Source: Ceratobasidium sp. AG-K (Eukaryota > Basidiomycota > Agaricomycetes > Cantharellales > Ceratobasidiaceae). From it: DNA of 64,000 bases. The DNA lies in assembly GCA_037039685.1 (NCBI GenBank), contig JAWNGF010000006.1, positions 2,294,001 through 2,358,000 of the forward strand, given 5' to 3'. Under the pieces are notes generated by a model, which ran no database searches, was not told where the DNA came from, and worked only from the letters and a program-made list of their open reading frames with translations. Below are positions 12,619 to 25,360 of this stretch, piece after piece (the stretch's first letter is position 1; the number at the start of each line of letters is the position of its first letter). Made by a program: the position numbers and the translations under genes.

Positions 12619-14340
12619 CTAACGCTCTGCATATGCGGGGGAGGTAGGGGACTTCAGTTTGAACGCTGACAAAAAGGGTTCGTTGTTCTCCTAAAAACGA
12701 GTGAAAGCATCAGCGACTCTACCCTGCCACAACAACCTTGGATCGATGCTCACAATCTTGCGCGAACAGTACATCTACAACCGCCCGGATCGTCAGCCAC
12801 CTCTATAGTCGGTGCATCGGTTGAGCGAGGGAACTTACGACGTGGACTTGTGAGTTTGGTTTGGACGGAGGGCTCGGATATCGAGATGCGTCATCTATCA
12901 GTGTCCTGCAAAAGGCGAGTTAGGGCAGTTTACCAACACGCCGATATTTTATAACATACTGAATATTTACCATGACATCTTGAAATAATACCGCGTGGTG
13001 CGGCGAGTCCGGAGACATGACATCACATAACGCCTGCAGAGTTAGAATCGACATTGGCCCCCTAACCTGCCACAGCGAACTCACTCGTGTATACACAGCG
13101 CCGTTGCTGAAGTGGGCAGCAGCGCCTTCTGGCTCTGTGGCAGCAGATTGCACCTTTGTCGAAAAGGGTAGAAGTGTAAGTACATGCCCTGCTTAAGTCC
13201 GAGGTAATTTGCTCACCGTTAAATGCATGACTTCCCACTCGCGTTTAGCAAATATGGGAGGCGAGCGTTCGTTTGAAAAGTCGATTTCCTCCCATTCAAC
13301 CTGCGGCGTGCCACCAACAAACTTGACCCAACACTTGTAGGGCAGACCTTGAAGAGAATATGAGCACGACGGGGAATCAGAGAACAGCTCGATACCCACT
13401 GATAATGTTGGCGCTGTAACACGTCTATATCGCCATTAGCCCGGATCGGATAACGGTACAGCTATGTGGCACTTACTTCAGTCACCAGCTAGCAAGGGAG
13501 GACATGTAAACACACGATGAATACTATCTCACAGTAACATCCGACTTACCATGATGGATGAACCATGTTTAAATGCCGACAACAGCTTCTTGCGTATACC
13601 CTGCAACAATTCGAAGCCAAGTGAGTCACGACTTGCTTTCCACAAAGCAAAATGACGTACGTCGTAGTAAATCATCCCCGTTGAACCGGGCATCGCTTCA
13701 CCAGGGTAATCAGCCGCCAGAACTGTTGCCCGCGTCAGGGACAGAATACGCCTCATGACAACGAGAAACATACAGACTCGAATATCACCTTCAGCACTTT
13801 TCTCGACCTCAGTATGTAGCGCGACTGATTATTGCGCGTAAATAAATCGTAAGCTGAGAACGAGAACAAATTACTCTCACCATAAACAATGGTCAACGCG
13901 TCAGGGGGCAGCTTTTCAAACACTCTCCACTAGAAGACATGAGCAAAGTCCGCATTGGATGGGAGCCTGAACAACTTACCACTTTGTCGGCCGTCGCTCG
14001 ATCGCCATCTTTGGCCGTATGATAGTATACTTTAGCATTGTCGGGCGACACGCCGAGGCTCGTGACCCAATGCCTCATCCTATCTATGTCGCGCTTCGCT
14101 CCCGCTGATCCGACACATAGTTCCTTATGCGCGGTCTCCAGCAATGAAGCGTAGGTGGCGGATACCTAAACTCTCAGCATAAGCGGTGAGAGCTGGGTTA
14201 CTCGAGAGATGCATACCCCAAGGAGCTTGAGGCCGACAAGCGGAGATTGCACTAACCAAAGATTGACGAGTAAACGGTTACCGAAGAGGGCTTGCTTGAA
14301 GGGAACCGACCTCGACTCAGTGGTGCCTGCATCATCGCCG
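12619..14340 (-). CDS. Divergent caspase-like protease (peptidase C14-like), copy 2
   Basis: Second paralogue with the same exon order as copies 1 and 3. On the minus strand it shows PLVGLKLLG (about 14,230), the helix segment with D...M..W...LGVSPD (13,980-14,160), DALTIVY joined through a GT-AG intron to VALHTEVE (about 13,820-13,910), LAADY (13,710), a GSSIM exon end (about 13,550), a short exon TCYSANII (about 13,415) in place of SCHS, LPYKCWV (13,345), AAHFSNGAVYT (13,100) and the terminal exon ending with TAG at 12,619. The residue after the presumed catalytic Cys is Tyr where copy 1 has His. The 5' end is not settled, because the upstream exon seen in copies 1 and 3 was not found here and type-B sequence begins soon after 14.4 kb. 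Confidence 0.55.
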
Positions 14341-14599
14341 GCGTTCGTAGTGGTGCCTTTGTTTGCCGTCGTGCCGTCGTATTGGCTCGCTTGGCTACAA
14401 AAACGAAAACATCGAGGTTGGAACCAACTCGTGACCGGAAGTGGTTCCAACGACCGCCTTGTGTTCGCCAAGTGGACCGCCGGGTTTGCCCTCTACTCCC
14501 CAAACTACTGCACCTTTCGTGATTGGTTGACATTGGAAACAACGTGTGCCGGAGTTGTGGAATCGTTAAGGTAGTCGAGGATAAAAATGCTGGTAGTAG

Positions 14600-17520
14600 G
14601 CCTTGGTGATGGTCGCGCGCTCCCAAACGGTGATTGATCCAAGTTTATATAACAAACCAGGCCATTATTCATCCGACCGTGCATCGGAATCTACAAAAAA
14701 ATCCTGCGCCACCCAGCCTCCTTCCGGAACTACATTCGAATCCGTGCCCTACCCCCAAATACTCCTCAGTTCTCTTGGGTATAGGATGGTAACTTGTTAA
14801 TAGTACTATGGGCGCTAGATGTTTCGATTGCGGAGCCGTGGTCTGCCGGTCGTACCCACAAGTCCAATAATTACTAGTTGAGCCCAGGCGTTCATAAACG
14901 GAAAGGATCGCAGGGTCGCAGGGATGGGCCGCAGGGATGAGAGGTGCTTAACGTTGCATCCAAAATCCGAGTTCTACGAGTTCCGGGACAAAGCAAATTG
15001 AGTGGATTATTCCATAACCAAGATTTTCTCGCTCACCTCGTGGATGATTTTCCGCTCATCGCAGGGCTGGGCGCTCCGATCCAGCGACGCCACCACCGTC
15101 GCACCGACGGGTGAGGTGATCATTACAACTCGAATCCGATAGGCAGATCCAAACAATCGCCCCGCCGACTCCATGGAACAATAAGAAAGTGGCCATCAAG
15201 CGAGTTTATCAAACAAGCATAGTTCCGTCGACGTCCACTCCGATAGTAAGCTCTGCTGAGGAACAAGCAGGGGATTGCGTTGACAGGGGACTTGGAGGGT
15301 GGTGAAATGTGAAAAGCATTGCTGATGTCATCTGATTGTTTCGAACTAGGCAGGTCAGGGATGCGGTAATCACTACTACCGGAGGTAGGGGGATTCCGGT
15401 TCGAGTTTGACACGCCCGATGCGCGAAGTGCAAAGTGACCACAGGATGACACTTCCAGTGGTTGCATCACAGAACGCAAGTTGGTGCTTTTCTCAGCCAT
15501 CCGAGATGTCCTTTACAGCCAGCGGTTCCTCGAATAAGCTTCGGCGACCAAAAACGAAAAGGCGATGAGCGAGACGTCGTGACAGGGTGTGACAAGATGA
15601 CTGGACTGCTTTTGGGCCTGGTACAGGAGGTGTATTCTCGTTAATGCAAGCGTCTCGTTTGGCTGATGCTTGTTGGTGGAACCGTTAGGTCAATGAATGA
15701 CATGTGGGATGGTGTAGGGAGGTAGTGTAGGAGACTCACTCTGCCAGAGAAATAGTCTAGATGCAGGTTGAGCTAGTTGAAGGAACTAACTGAAGTGATT
15801 CAGTCGATATTCAGTCGTAGTTTTCGGGGCCTAATAGTAAAACACATGAGGCGTGGGTCGTAGACGCTGCTTTAGGATTAACCAATGCCTCGCTCGGCTC
15901 CGATCGGCGTAAAGTAGGTACAGCATGTTGAAAGCGAGGATGCGATGCGTTACAGGGAAGGTTGAGTTCGTTGAGTTCGAGTGGGTTTGAAGGAGTCCAG
16001 ATAAAATTTACGACGGGACCGTAATTTGTGAGGTCTGTAGGAGCAGCTGTTTGTACCGTGGCCGTGTAGAAGGAGGGGTTGGACGAAAATAGAGGGGAGC
16101 TAGAGTGAATACACCCAGTATATCGAACCTCCAAGCCGGCGTGGTTTTGAGGATGGTTGGCCGAAAGGGCAGCCGTCTTGGGAAACCGGTTACTACCGCA
16201 GAACATGGTCCGAGTAAGGCCACATAGATACAGAGGCCTTCAGAAGAGGTGGAGGGTGTTAGCTGGTTGTACTAGGAGGGCAAGGATGCAGAAATTCTAG
16301 TGGCACCTACTTTTTCAGGCCCCGGACATCGTAGCCATCGCCGCTAATGACTAGCAGAAGAGCTAGGCCAATAGAGTGGGCCAGGGTGGGCATTCCTTGG
16401 TGTGTGTATAAGCCAGTCTAACGGGCGTCAGCGAACCAATAGCGCATCGCAAGTGAAGAGGGTAACGGTGGTGGTGGATAGGGAGCAGCATGGCGCCAAG
16501 GCGAGGCTATGGTGCCCGCGCTCATCGGGGCATGAAATCACAAAGTCAGAGTCCCGCTCTTATGGCTGAAAGGGGCAAGCGAGGTGGTCATAAGAGCTTG
16601 TTTGCTGAGTGTGGTGTCTAGTGAACACGATTAAACGAGTGAATATACAGTCGTACCTCTTGACTTGCAAGTTGATGAGAAAAGCTTTGCGCTAAAGCTC
16701 AATTGGCCCACCGGTTACACGGGCCTAAGCCATTTATTTGTTGCAACTATGGAGGTTGCAAGTAAAGAGGTGCGATTGGAGGATTCTTGGAGGTGTGCTG
16801 ACATATATATGAAGCTCGTCACATGCGTCTTTGCTGGTCATCGGCTTCTAGGCACAAGCCGTTACGCCGAAGCCTTGCTACAACCATCGATGTCCAATAA
16901 GCCACAGAAGACAATAGACAGGATCAACAAGCTCTGCCGCCATACTATTTGCCACAAAATACGCAAGATGGCCGACCCAAAAGGGATATCCGATCTGAGA
17001 CGTAGTATTTCTTCGTCATAGACTTGGGGATCGCGGTGGCACTAAACTTTATATCCACAACTGAACAGCCCAGCGACCGCTAACCCAGTAACTCCTCTGA
17101 TCATGAGCTAGATAATTTCGAAAGAAAATATATCAGGAATTGCATCCTCAAGTCGGTAAATGCGCTCAGTGGAGTAGCCCTCATGAGTTCCAGCGTACCA
17201 CACTCAGCCTATAGTTTGGAAGGTATTCTAATCTATGCTGTTCTGGACGAGTTCAAGTATACATCGCACCGCTAGTCAGATTCCAGGCCCGAGTTCAGTC
17301 CAAGTTTCAAGTGTTCAAGAGTGAGAACGATGGAGGGCACTATCAGAATACAACCCCCCAGGCCAGACGGTGGTGGCAGGGAAGCAAACCCCTATGTGCG
17401 GTATTTTGCATCAGTGAACACATGCGGAAGGGTTGGGATATTTCACCAAGTGAAAGGCTCGCGGCAAACGCACAGGATCAAAATCACCGGAACCTCGATA
17501 TGGGAATTGACGTTTGATGT
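14600..17520. repeat. Type-B repeat block, unit 2 (no gene resolved)
   Basis: Counterpart of 1-2,700. The minus-strand frame at 15,811-16,206 (131 codons) partly matches frames at 1,150-1,380, so a conserved minus-strand exon is plausible. A short TCGCAGGG-type repetition lies near 14,905-14,945. No function can be assigned. Confidence 0.4.
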
Positions 17521-18880
17521 GCATCAGGAAAACCTGCCCAGCAAGAAATGCGGTGATAATGCATTATCTACTCATTGTCTAACTCACATTCACTATAATG
17601 CAAGCCATAATGATGGGCCAATTACAATGGTTTCGCGCAAATGATAATGGCCATAACTTCGAAATACAACGATCGTTCCTGTCAAAATGACGGGAGTCAC
17701 AACTCTTTCATCAGTTAGACGAACCATATCGGGGAGTGGTTATAATCGCATTTTTGGTCCACTTATCTCATTTTAGTTACAAGCGAGTGGTCAGGAGATA
17801 GGATATATTTGTTTCTCATGTATATACACTTTAATAACCAGAGCCGCATCGCAGCTTAACACAGGCCACGCAACCACATCCCTAAAAGGAAATCACAATA
17901 CATACCCGAGCTGAAACTACCCGTGAATTAGAATAAGTCATTGGGCCTTGAAACTTTCCCTAGCTGAGACCAAACTAAGATGACATTACCTACTTAGCGG
18001 GTTTCTAACACTCCCGCGAGGCAGTCCAAATAAATAAAGGGCAAAGGTGTGGGTCAGCCTTGTGGCTCATGAACTAAACAACTTACGAATGCGACAGTCC
18101 TCACGGACAGTAGGTTGGTGAGGTTGAGGGTGTAGTTATTCGGTAAGGAAGGGTTGCAAACAGTAGGGGACGTATTGAAAGGACGGTGAGGGGAGTGCAA
18201 GGAGATAGTGCGTAGGGGAGGCATTAAATACCTGACAAGAGAACGCACGCCATAGATAGCGAATGTTTCTCATGGAGCCTTGACAGCTACACTAAGACCC
18301 CGAGAGTAGCCAAGGCGCATAGTGCTGGTTGAAGTTCGAAGAAATGCAGTCTAGCCGATCATGGCCGAATCTGTGACAGCGTTACTCACTTGACTAACTC
18401 ACCATGGTGAAATGCAGCTGAGAATACAATTCAGGTAGAAAGGGCTGGATAATTAGAGCCTCGCCCTGAGAAGCAATTCGTCAGAATGAGATGTATTACT
18501 TTGGATCTATGGCCCAAACAAACGCGATGTGATTTGATCAGGCATCTAATCCTCATCAGAGCCGGCGGCTTTTCCTGATGTGTGGCTCATGGGATTATGT
18601 TATAAATTGCCGTATACCCACGGACGACCGGTGCCCTATCTTATGAAAGATATCTCAAGGTTATAACATAGCTCATAGAGGTACCGCGTAGATTGTCCAC
18701 ACCAAAAATGCGACCACAACCTAGTTCAAATAACGAGACCTGGGGTCGAGGAGCACTGACTATATGTGCACGAATTAGAATAACACGACACGCAATTATT
18801 GCTTGGCGACGTCCAACAATTGACCGAGGTCAGCGCAGCGTGTTCAATCTGTATTTTGAAGCAGCCGTAACCGTACAGCA
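17521..18880. other. Spacer, no gene recognised
   Basis: Short open frames only. I see no coding signature, repeat boundary or element end. Confidence 0.4.
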
Positions 18881-18882
18881 TT

Positions 18883-19560
18883 TCAGGCCTCGGGTAGATA
18901 CTTCAAAGTAACGTATTGGTGAGATATTGCGCGAGTGAATAAAAATGACGAGTCAAAGTACTCAACGGCTTGAGTGGTCGATTTGGGCGGATACGCGAAA
19001 TGGAATATCCACCCGGAGGATGTTTGTTTGTAATAACCGTCATCCGGTTGGGATTCCTGCTGGACGAGGGCTACTGAGTCGTCTGTACGCCAAGTAGACG
19101 TTACATTGGTTGAGACCTTGGCTAAAGGGAGTGATTCCCAAATTTTATGTTGTAAGTGCCCCAATGACAGGGCCGAAAACCAGATATGCTGTTTGACAGA
19201 CTGCTGTAATAGTTTGACAGGCGTATCGCTAAGAATTTCGGTACGGGCTTGACAGGGCGATGTCATGTCGTTAAAATTACAATTTGTATTGATTGGTGTG
19301 ACTCGTCTGAATAAACCACTAGTTGGAGGGATATATTGACCATAGGATTTCTTCAATATTGTGGTGGTATCAGGTTTCGTTGACCGCATGTTTATGATAA
19401 ATACCTGCTCAGGGGTTAGAAATCAACTCTCGACCCAACCAGCCCAACCAACGCAAGTTACCTCGAAGCGAGATATGACAATCTACGCTTGCCGGCTCAA
19501 TAAATGCACCCAGTCAAATGGTTAGCGTTCGATTATGGGTCCCAAATATACGCCTCTCGT
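18883..19560 (-). repeat. Conserved block with minus-strand open frame, extra copy
   Basis: A 168-codon minus-strand frame (18883-19389) overlaps a stretch homologous to 8,700-8,940 and 25,060-25,360. The shared peptides are a DTTTIL-like stretch and VTPINT, the latter also read at about 25,075. The placement is odd, because in units 1 and 3 this block precedes the terminal block, whereas here it follows it. I do not recognise the product; the frame may be an exon of a spliced gene or a chance open stretch. Confidence 0.3.
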
Positions 19561-19800
19561 GGGTGTTTCTCCCCTGAAATCTCCTTGCTTTGCCCATATC
19601 CCGACAACTACACAATGAATTCGTGAAATCAAAAGCTCAATGAGTTCAAAATCCTCTCTTATACAAGTTGCAAATCTCGAACCTCAAAGGGTTCGATTTT
19701 TTCAGTCTGTTCTTTTTGCCTGTGTGGCCTGACTCTCATGGATTTTCTCTTTGTTTTAGCTCCCTTGTTTGCATCAAGATCAGCTATGAAAGTCACATGA

Positions 19801-19956
19801 GCCCTCGGGCCCTTTCAGCTTCTCCCCCCTCTGCTCTCTTTACCGTGCTCGGCTTTGACTTCAGACGCCTCCTCTGTACGCCTCCCTTGTGGACGAGCGG
19901 TTTGACCCTGTGTTCATGTAGCTCGTTAAAGATGTATTTAAAAAAAAAATAAAAAA
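19801..19956 (+). mobile_element. Non-LTR retrotransposon 3' tail, insertion 1
   Basis: A 156-bp insert bounded by direct copies of ATGAAAGTCACATGA (19786-19800 and 19957-19971) and ending in an A-rich tail. Its last 60 bp (GAGCGGTTTGACC... to the A tract) match the end of the adjacent insert, so both derive from the same LINE-like family. A 5'-truncated copy with poly-A and target duplication is the standard signature of target-primed reverse transcription. Confidence 0.75.
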
Positions 19957-19971
19957 ATGAAAGTCACATGA

Positions 19972-20492
19972 TCCACCGATATATCCACTCTCGCCTCTTC
20001 CAGGTGATGCTAGGTCACTGCAGCGCTGGAGAGTATTTTGCGCGTGTCGTCCCGACCAAAGACATCTCATGTGCTTGCGGAGAGGTCGATCTTCAAACCA
20101 TATGGCACGTCTTGCCGGACTGCCCCTTACACGACGAGGCCAGGGGACACTTGCGTGCAGTCTCCAACCCACCCGATGTTGCCAGATTGTTTGGTACACG
20201 TTCCGGCCTTATGGCTCTGGCCAGCTTCCTCAAAGACTCATCGGCGTTTAAGCTTTCTTAATTTTTTATTTTATTTTATTTTCTCCTGGTGTTTTATCTG
20301 TGCTTCTCTCTCTCTCGTTTCCTTGCTTCTCACCACCCCTCGCGGGATTTCCCTCTTGACCGTGCCTGCGTTACCTTTGTGTGGACAATTTGCTTTCCTA
20401 CTTCCTTTTCCGATCGTTGGGTCTACGTAGACTCCGAGCGGTTTGACCTTGTGTTCATGTAGCTCATTAAAGATGTATTCAAAAAAAAAAAA
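19972..20492 (+). mobile_element. Non-LTR retrotransposon 3' end, insertion 2, with ORF2 C-terminal remnant
   Basis: A 521-bp insert between copies of ATGAAAGTCACATGA at 19957-19971 and 20493-20507, ending in A(12). The frame 19968-20261 encodes the C-terminal end of a LINE ORF2 polyprotein: a Cys-x-Cys...T..H.L..CP.H zinc-knuckle-like motif followed by a short tail and stop. Reverse transcriptase and endonuclease parts are absent, so the copy is dead on arrival. The 3' untranslated part is T-rich. Confidence 0.8.
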
Positions 20493-20916
20493 ATGAAAGT
20501 CACATGACTTGGGCACCATCTGTATCCCAGCTCGGTATATCAGCTCACACCTTCACCTCTTCAGTTGCGTTCGGGTCGCTAAACGATAAAAGCGAGACTC
20601 TTCAGCTATCGTACCACCGAGTAAACGAGTTGATGATTATATTATGACAGAGCACTAGTGACAAATTATACCTGATGAAACGGAGCGCAAGACGAGGAGG
20701 GTAGGAAGGACGAAGGGGTATATGCAGGAAGGATAGTGGTTTGGGAGGGGGAAATATGAACCAACAGTGAATGGAGACCAAATGCGAGCGGCGAGGTCGC
20801 CAGCAAAACGGTCGTGTATGTTCATGAGCCCGAAAAAATGACAGCTCGCTAGTAGCCGCACTCCAACCTCTGTGTACGTCTTCTGGGGTCTTGTAGAACG
20901 TGATTCGGGGGGCAGC

Positions 20917-22840
20917 CTACTGCTCTGCGCACGCAGAAGAGCCAAGAGACTTGCACTTAAATGCCGACCAAAAATTCTCGTTGTCCTCCTAAAAAGGGCG
21001 AAAACGTGAGTAACTCTGCTCCATTGTCATCGCCCCAGGTGGCTCTCACAATTTTACGGGAACAGTAAAGCTAGCGCCAATTGTCACCCCATCCATATGC
21101 GGCACACATGTTGAGTGAGAAAACTTACGACGTGCGTCTGTAGCCTTGGCTCGGTTGTGAGTCGTGAACATTGGGACGATTTATTCATCAACGTCCTGCA
21201 AAGGACAACTTAGAATCAGACCACCAACATGGCAATGTTATACAACGTACTGAATCTGTATCATTACGTCACGAAAGGACACCGCGTGATCCGGTAACTC
21301 CGGGTGCATGGTTTTGTATAGTGCCTGCGGAGTTACGATTAGACATAGGGTCGTACACTCACCACGCTAAACTCACCTGCGTATACACAGCACCTTGGCA
21401 GAAGTGGGCCGCGCCCCCATCGGGTTCTGTGGCAGCGGATTGCGCCTTAATGAAAGCAACATAAGTCTGTCTCGTTCATACCCTATATGGTTAGCTCACC
21501 GTGAGAGGCCTTGATTCCCATTCGCGTTTTGTAAAGATGCCCTGCGAATTTTTGTCGGAGAGATTAATTTCTTCCCACTCAATTCGTGGCTCGTTAGCGA
21601 CGAATTCGACCCAGCACTTATAGGGCAGATCTTAAAACTAGGATAAGCCTAGCGTATGATTGAACCCAAAATAATACTCACGCATTAGGTTGTCGCAATA
21701 ACAACTCTGTGCCATGGTTAGTCCAAATCACACAGTCGTACATTAAAGTAGTGCCCACCTCAGTTATCAGCTAACCAGGAAGGGTAGGTCAGTGCACAAT
21801 CAAAGAGCACCACGGCAGCGTAAGCTTACCATGATGGATGAGCCTCGCTTAAACGCCGATGACAACCACTTGAGCACATCCTGCGACGGTTCGAAGCGAG
21901 GTGAGTAACGACTCACTCCCGTGATACAAGACGGCCGTACATCATAAGGAATTACCCCTGCAGCTGGATCACCTGTGTAATCGGCCGCCAGAACTGCCGT
22001 ATAAAATTAGCGGTGAGGTTCATCGTGCCAGAGCGACGAACGTACAGGTTCGCACTTTACACCCATTGCTTTCCTCAAGCTCGGTATGCAGCGCCACTAA
22101 CAAGTGTGTGTAGATAAATTGTTATTTGTGTTGGAAGCAAATCATCCCTACCATAAACAATACTAAACGCATCAACGGGCAACTGTTTGAACACCTTGCA
22201 CTGAAAGGCATGAATGAGTCTGCGATTGGGACCGTGCTTAGACAACCTACTATACTCTTGGCTGTGGCCCGGTCGCCGCACTCGGTCTTATAGTAGTAGA
22301 CTTTGGGAGATGACACCCCGAGCTTGCTAACCCAAATCTTCATAGCATTTACGTCTAGGTTTGCTCGTGCCGGGTCGATGCACAGCTCTTGTAATCCCTT
22401 GCTCTGGGCATTCTTCAAACAGATATGGGTGGCGGATACCTGCGTCAGAATTATCAGTGTCCGATAACCGGCTTGCGTAGGAAGTACAAACCCCAAAGAA
22501 ACCGACTCCAAGCAGCGGGCGCCACTGATTTTCGACTAGTGGGTTACCATGAAGCGAGTTCTTGAGCTTAGTGGTACTCGCAACCACGCTCTTTGTGGCG
22601 ACACTACTGTCGGTGAGGCTACATTCAAGAAACAGAACATTGAATTCGGCTCGCTAGCAATACTGAGGCTCGATGGCGTGCGTCCAGGACGAGGCAACGC
22701 CACCGAAGCACCCCTCTTCGCGAGGCCGTATACCTCTGAGATTCATCAGCCGCCAGTACACACTGCAAGTCTGGTGCCGAAGTCGGCGGCAGTCGATGCG
22801 CTTTCGGGACAACATTCCCAACAACCTGAAGCTGGCTCAT
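20917..22840 (-). CDS. Divergent caspase-like protease (peptidase C14-like), copy 3
   Basis: The most readable of the three paralogues. Minus-strand exons run from an ATG at 22,840 (homologous to the copy 1 start), through an exon ending at 22,653 on its 5' side and containing PLLGVGFFG, the exon 22251-22439 (D...M..W...LGVSS...GDRATA), FKQLPVDAFSIVY, VALHTELEE, LAADYTGDP...GVIPYDV, a GSSIM exon end, the short exon SCYCDNLM, LPYKCWVEF...EWEEI, QSAATEPDGGAAHF then GAVYTQ, FRDVMIQIQ, and a last exon that includes FWSAFK and ends with TAG at 20,917. Segment order and spacing follow the caspase fold: p20 strands, His region, Cys region, p10 strand. The catalytic Cys is kept, but the neighbouring HS is YC. 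It may therefore be an altered or inactive enzyme; protein-level searches would settle this. Confidence 0.6.
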
Positions 22841-22899
22841 GGGCATAGTGTGGCAGACGAGTCGAGAATGAACGATGGCGGTTAGGGGAATGTCGGTGG

Positions 22900-24370
22900 A
22901 TGGAAAGACGGATCTGGCTCTATTTGAAGGCACCGTCGGCAGTGCGAGAACTTGGATGTGCGTTTGGCTACCGGACCAAACCCCGGCCATGAAAGTCGAA
23001 CTATTGTCAAAAGTGGCGAGTCATGCGCAGTACCCCCCGAAACACGAATCGAAGTCACCAACTAAAAACAGGAGAGCCGGTAAACTAGTCTAGCTTCGCC
23101 CCGGTGACAGGTAGGGTTTGAGCAATACATTTATCTGCGAGGAGGCCAAGCGAACTCACGGATTGGTCATCACCTGATCCCGGAGAGCCACAAGGGGCTC
23201 TGGATAAAGGGGTCGGATGGCACGGATGGGAATGGAGGGTATGTTGCACGCATCCCATGCCCCCAAAGCGTGAAGTGAGTTCAGCATCTTTGCTAGGCGA
23301 CTAACCCTACTAATCATGCAACCCGATTGCCTACTGCCTGCAATTCCGACACAGCGGGCATAGCCCCCTCCACCATACCGGGTATAGTGAAGTGGGACTA
23401 TGGATTACATGGCAGGAAAGGCAAGGGTTCGGCAGCGCAGTCCCAAACGAGCCAAGTCGCGGAGCCAAATGCCTTTACTCTGATCCTGAAAACAAACGCA
23501 GAAAACCGCCCGATCAGGATTGGAATCACGCACGAAGGTATCAGTCGTGCGATCATATAATCGATAGTGATACTGTATACTGCCCGAACATTCGCACCGA
23601 TGCAGATGTGACGAAGGAAGCTGATGTCACCTGACACTCTTGGGCCAAGCAAAGCCTGCGTCGAAGCACCCAAACCAAGCAAGGTCGCTCTTCAATGCCC
23701 CAGATGCGAATGGTGACAATACCGACACTGATAAGCGTGTCATAGGAAGGCAAGATTTGCTTTCTCCAGCTTGCTTGGACCAATTTTGGACGTTTCTTGA
23801 GAGTATTCGGGGTCGAATGTGGGAAGATAGCCGGTGACAACAGCTGTGACAAGGAGTCTACTTTCATTGATTACGTCAAGGGATGTGACGAAGAATGCAT
23901 GACAATCGTTAGGGCCAGTCGTCGAGAGTGAGGGGTGTAGCTAGGGTATTCGGTGTGGCGATTGGGATGTGAGTTCCACTGGTCAAAGTATACAGTTAAT
24001 CCGACTCCCGACCAATATAAATTGATATCTTCAGACGATCTTGCAAATATTCGCCCAAGTAACGAACGCATTGAGCTTGACCAGAAACCGGCAAACGGTT
24101 TCCCTCCTTGATTCATCCAGCCTCGATCCGCCCGAGCTAGCTCCAGTTGAGAGTTTAAATGCACTTGAGGATATACCTACGTTGTCGGGTGAAGATGCGG
24201 TGGAAATAGGACGCCATGTGGTACGCCAGTGCCCCGTGAAGAAGGTTGGAGCAGTTTGGCCTCAAGTGCGGCTCTACAACGGATTAGTCCAACGAACGGA
24301 GAGTCCAATAACCCAAGCCCAACAAACGGAGAGTATTTCAACGAATATCCTCAACGCGTTGAGAACCTAA
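22900..24370 (+). CDS. Plus-strand companion gene of caspase copy 3, unknown family
   Basis: Probable spliced plus-strand gene, homologous to 6,560-8,060. Segments conserved with that copy include NEPSRGA...DPEN (about 23,440), the SLFNAP...SPACLDQFW stretch (23,690-23,800) and SLNALEDIPTLSG (about 24,155), running to a stop near 24,370 in the 24,041-24,370 frame. Exact exon joins are not established. No family, signal peptide or membrane segment was recognised. It is divergent from the caspase-like gene, so co-regulation through a shared upstream region is possible. Confidence 0.35.
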
Positions 24371-24489
24371 GGAAAGCATGCAGTTGAACTCTAGTGTGTC
24401 CAAGGGCGCAACCGCTGCCCCGAGTGGACACGTACCATCGTATAACGTGATCTAAGTGGCGGAGCGTATATGGAGGAGTCCTGAAGGTA

Positions 24490-25360
24490 ACCTCAATTAG
24501 CACGCCCTACCTTGGGGATAAGTATATAGATCCTACTGACCTGTAATTGCCACCTCGCGTGTTCGGCGCAGATGCCATACCGCAGTTGGCTAATGAAGAA
24601 GCCACAACTAGTAGGAGAGTGATGTGTGCCCACTTGGTTCAGATGCGCTTGTTTAATGGGATTACCTACAAGAAAAAACAACACGGAGTAGGTTAAGAGG
24701 CCGGACGGGATGGCGGACAGAGGGAGGAGGCGCGGCAAATGTCAGGTCGGGATAACCGCGTTGGCGGAGGACGTGGAATTGCAAGGCTTTGTCATATTTC
24801 TTGGTGTTTGTAAAGCCGATGACCTTGGGTAGGATAGCCTGCCCATTAGCACATCGCCGTTCAGTTTCGTAGCTCGTATGAGGAGTGGGGAGAGGATGAG
24901 TAGGGAGAGTTGGTTGCTGGGGGTCCAATTGACAACCAGAAGGCCATGACAGCTACAAAACATCGTCGCTGAGCTTCTGGTTGGACCCTCCTGTTGAGCT
25001 TTGCGAGGATTGTTGGGTTGCAGGAAGCATAAAAGCATATACCCAACCAAGATGCATTGGAGGGTATTGATTGGTGTGACACATGGTGGATTTGTCCAGC
25101 CTGAAAGAACCAGTTGATATAGGGACAGATCCGTAATATACTCCCTCGAGATCGTGGCAGTGTCAAACTTCGCCGACTGCGTGTATGTAATTGCTCCAGT
25201 GGTTGGAAACAAATTCTCGCCCCAACCAGCGCAACCAGCGCAGGTTGCTTCGAACCGAGATATGACAATCCGTGCTCGCCGGCTCAATAAATGCGCCCAG
25301 TCGATTAGTTAGTGTTCGACCAAGAGCACCAAACACGCGCCTCTAGTAGAAGACACAGGT
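24490..25360 (-). repeat. Conserved block with minus-strand open frame, copy 3
   Basis: A 181-codon minus-strand frame (24742-25287) lies in sequence homologous to 8,260-8,940. Shared peptides around FDTATIS (25,150) support minus-strand coding of at least one exon. Function unknown; neither enzyme motif nor a convincing membrane topology was seen. Confidence 0.35.
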
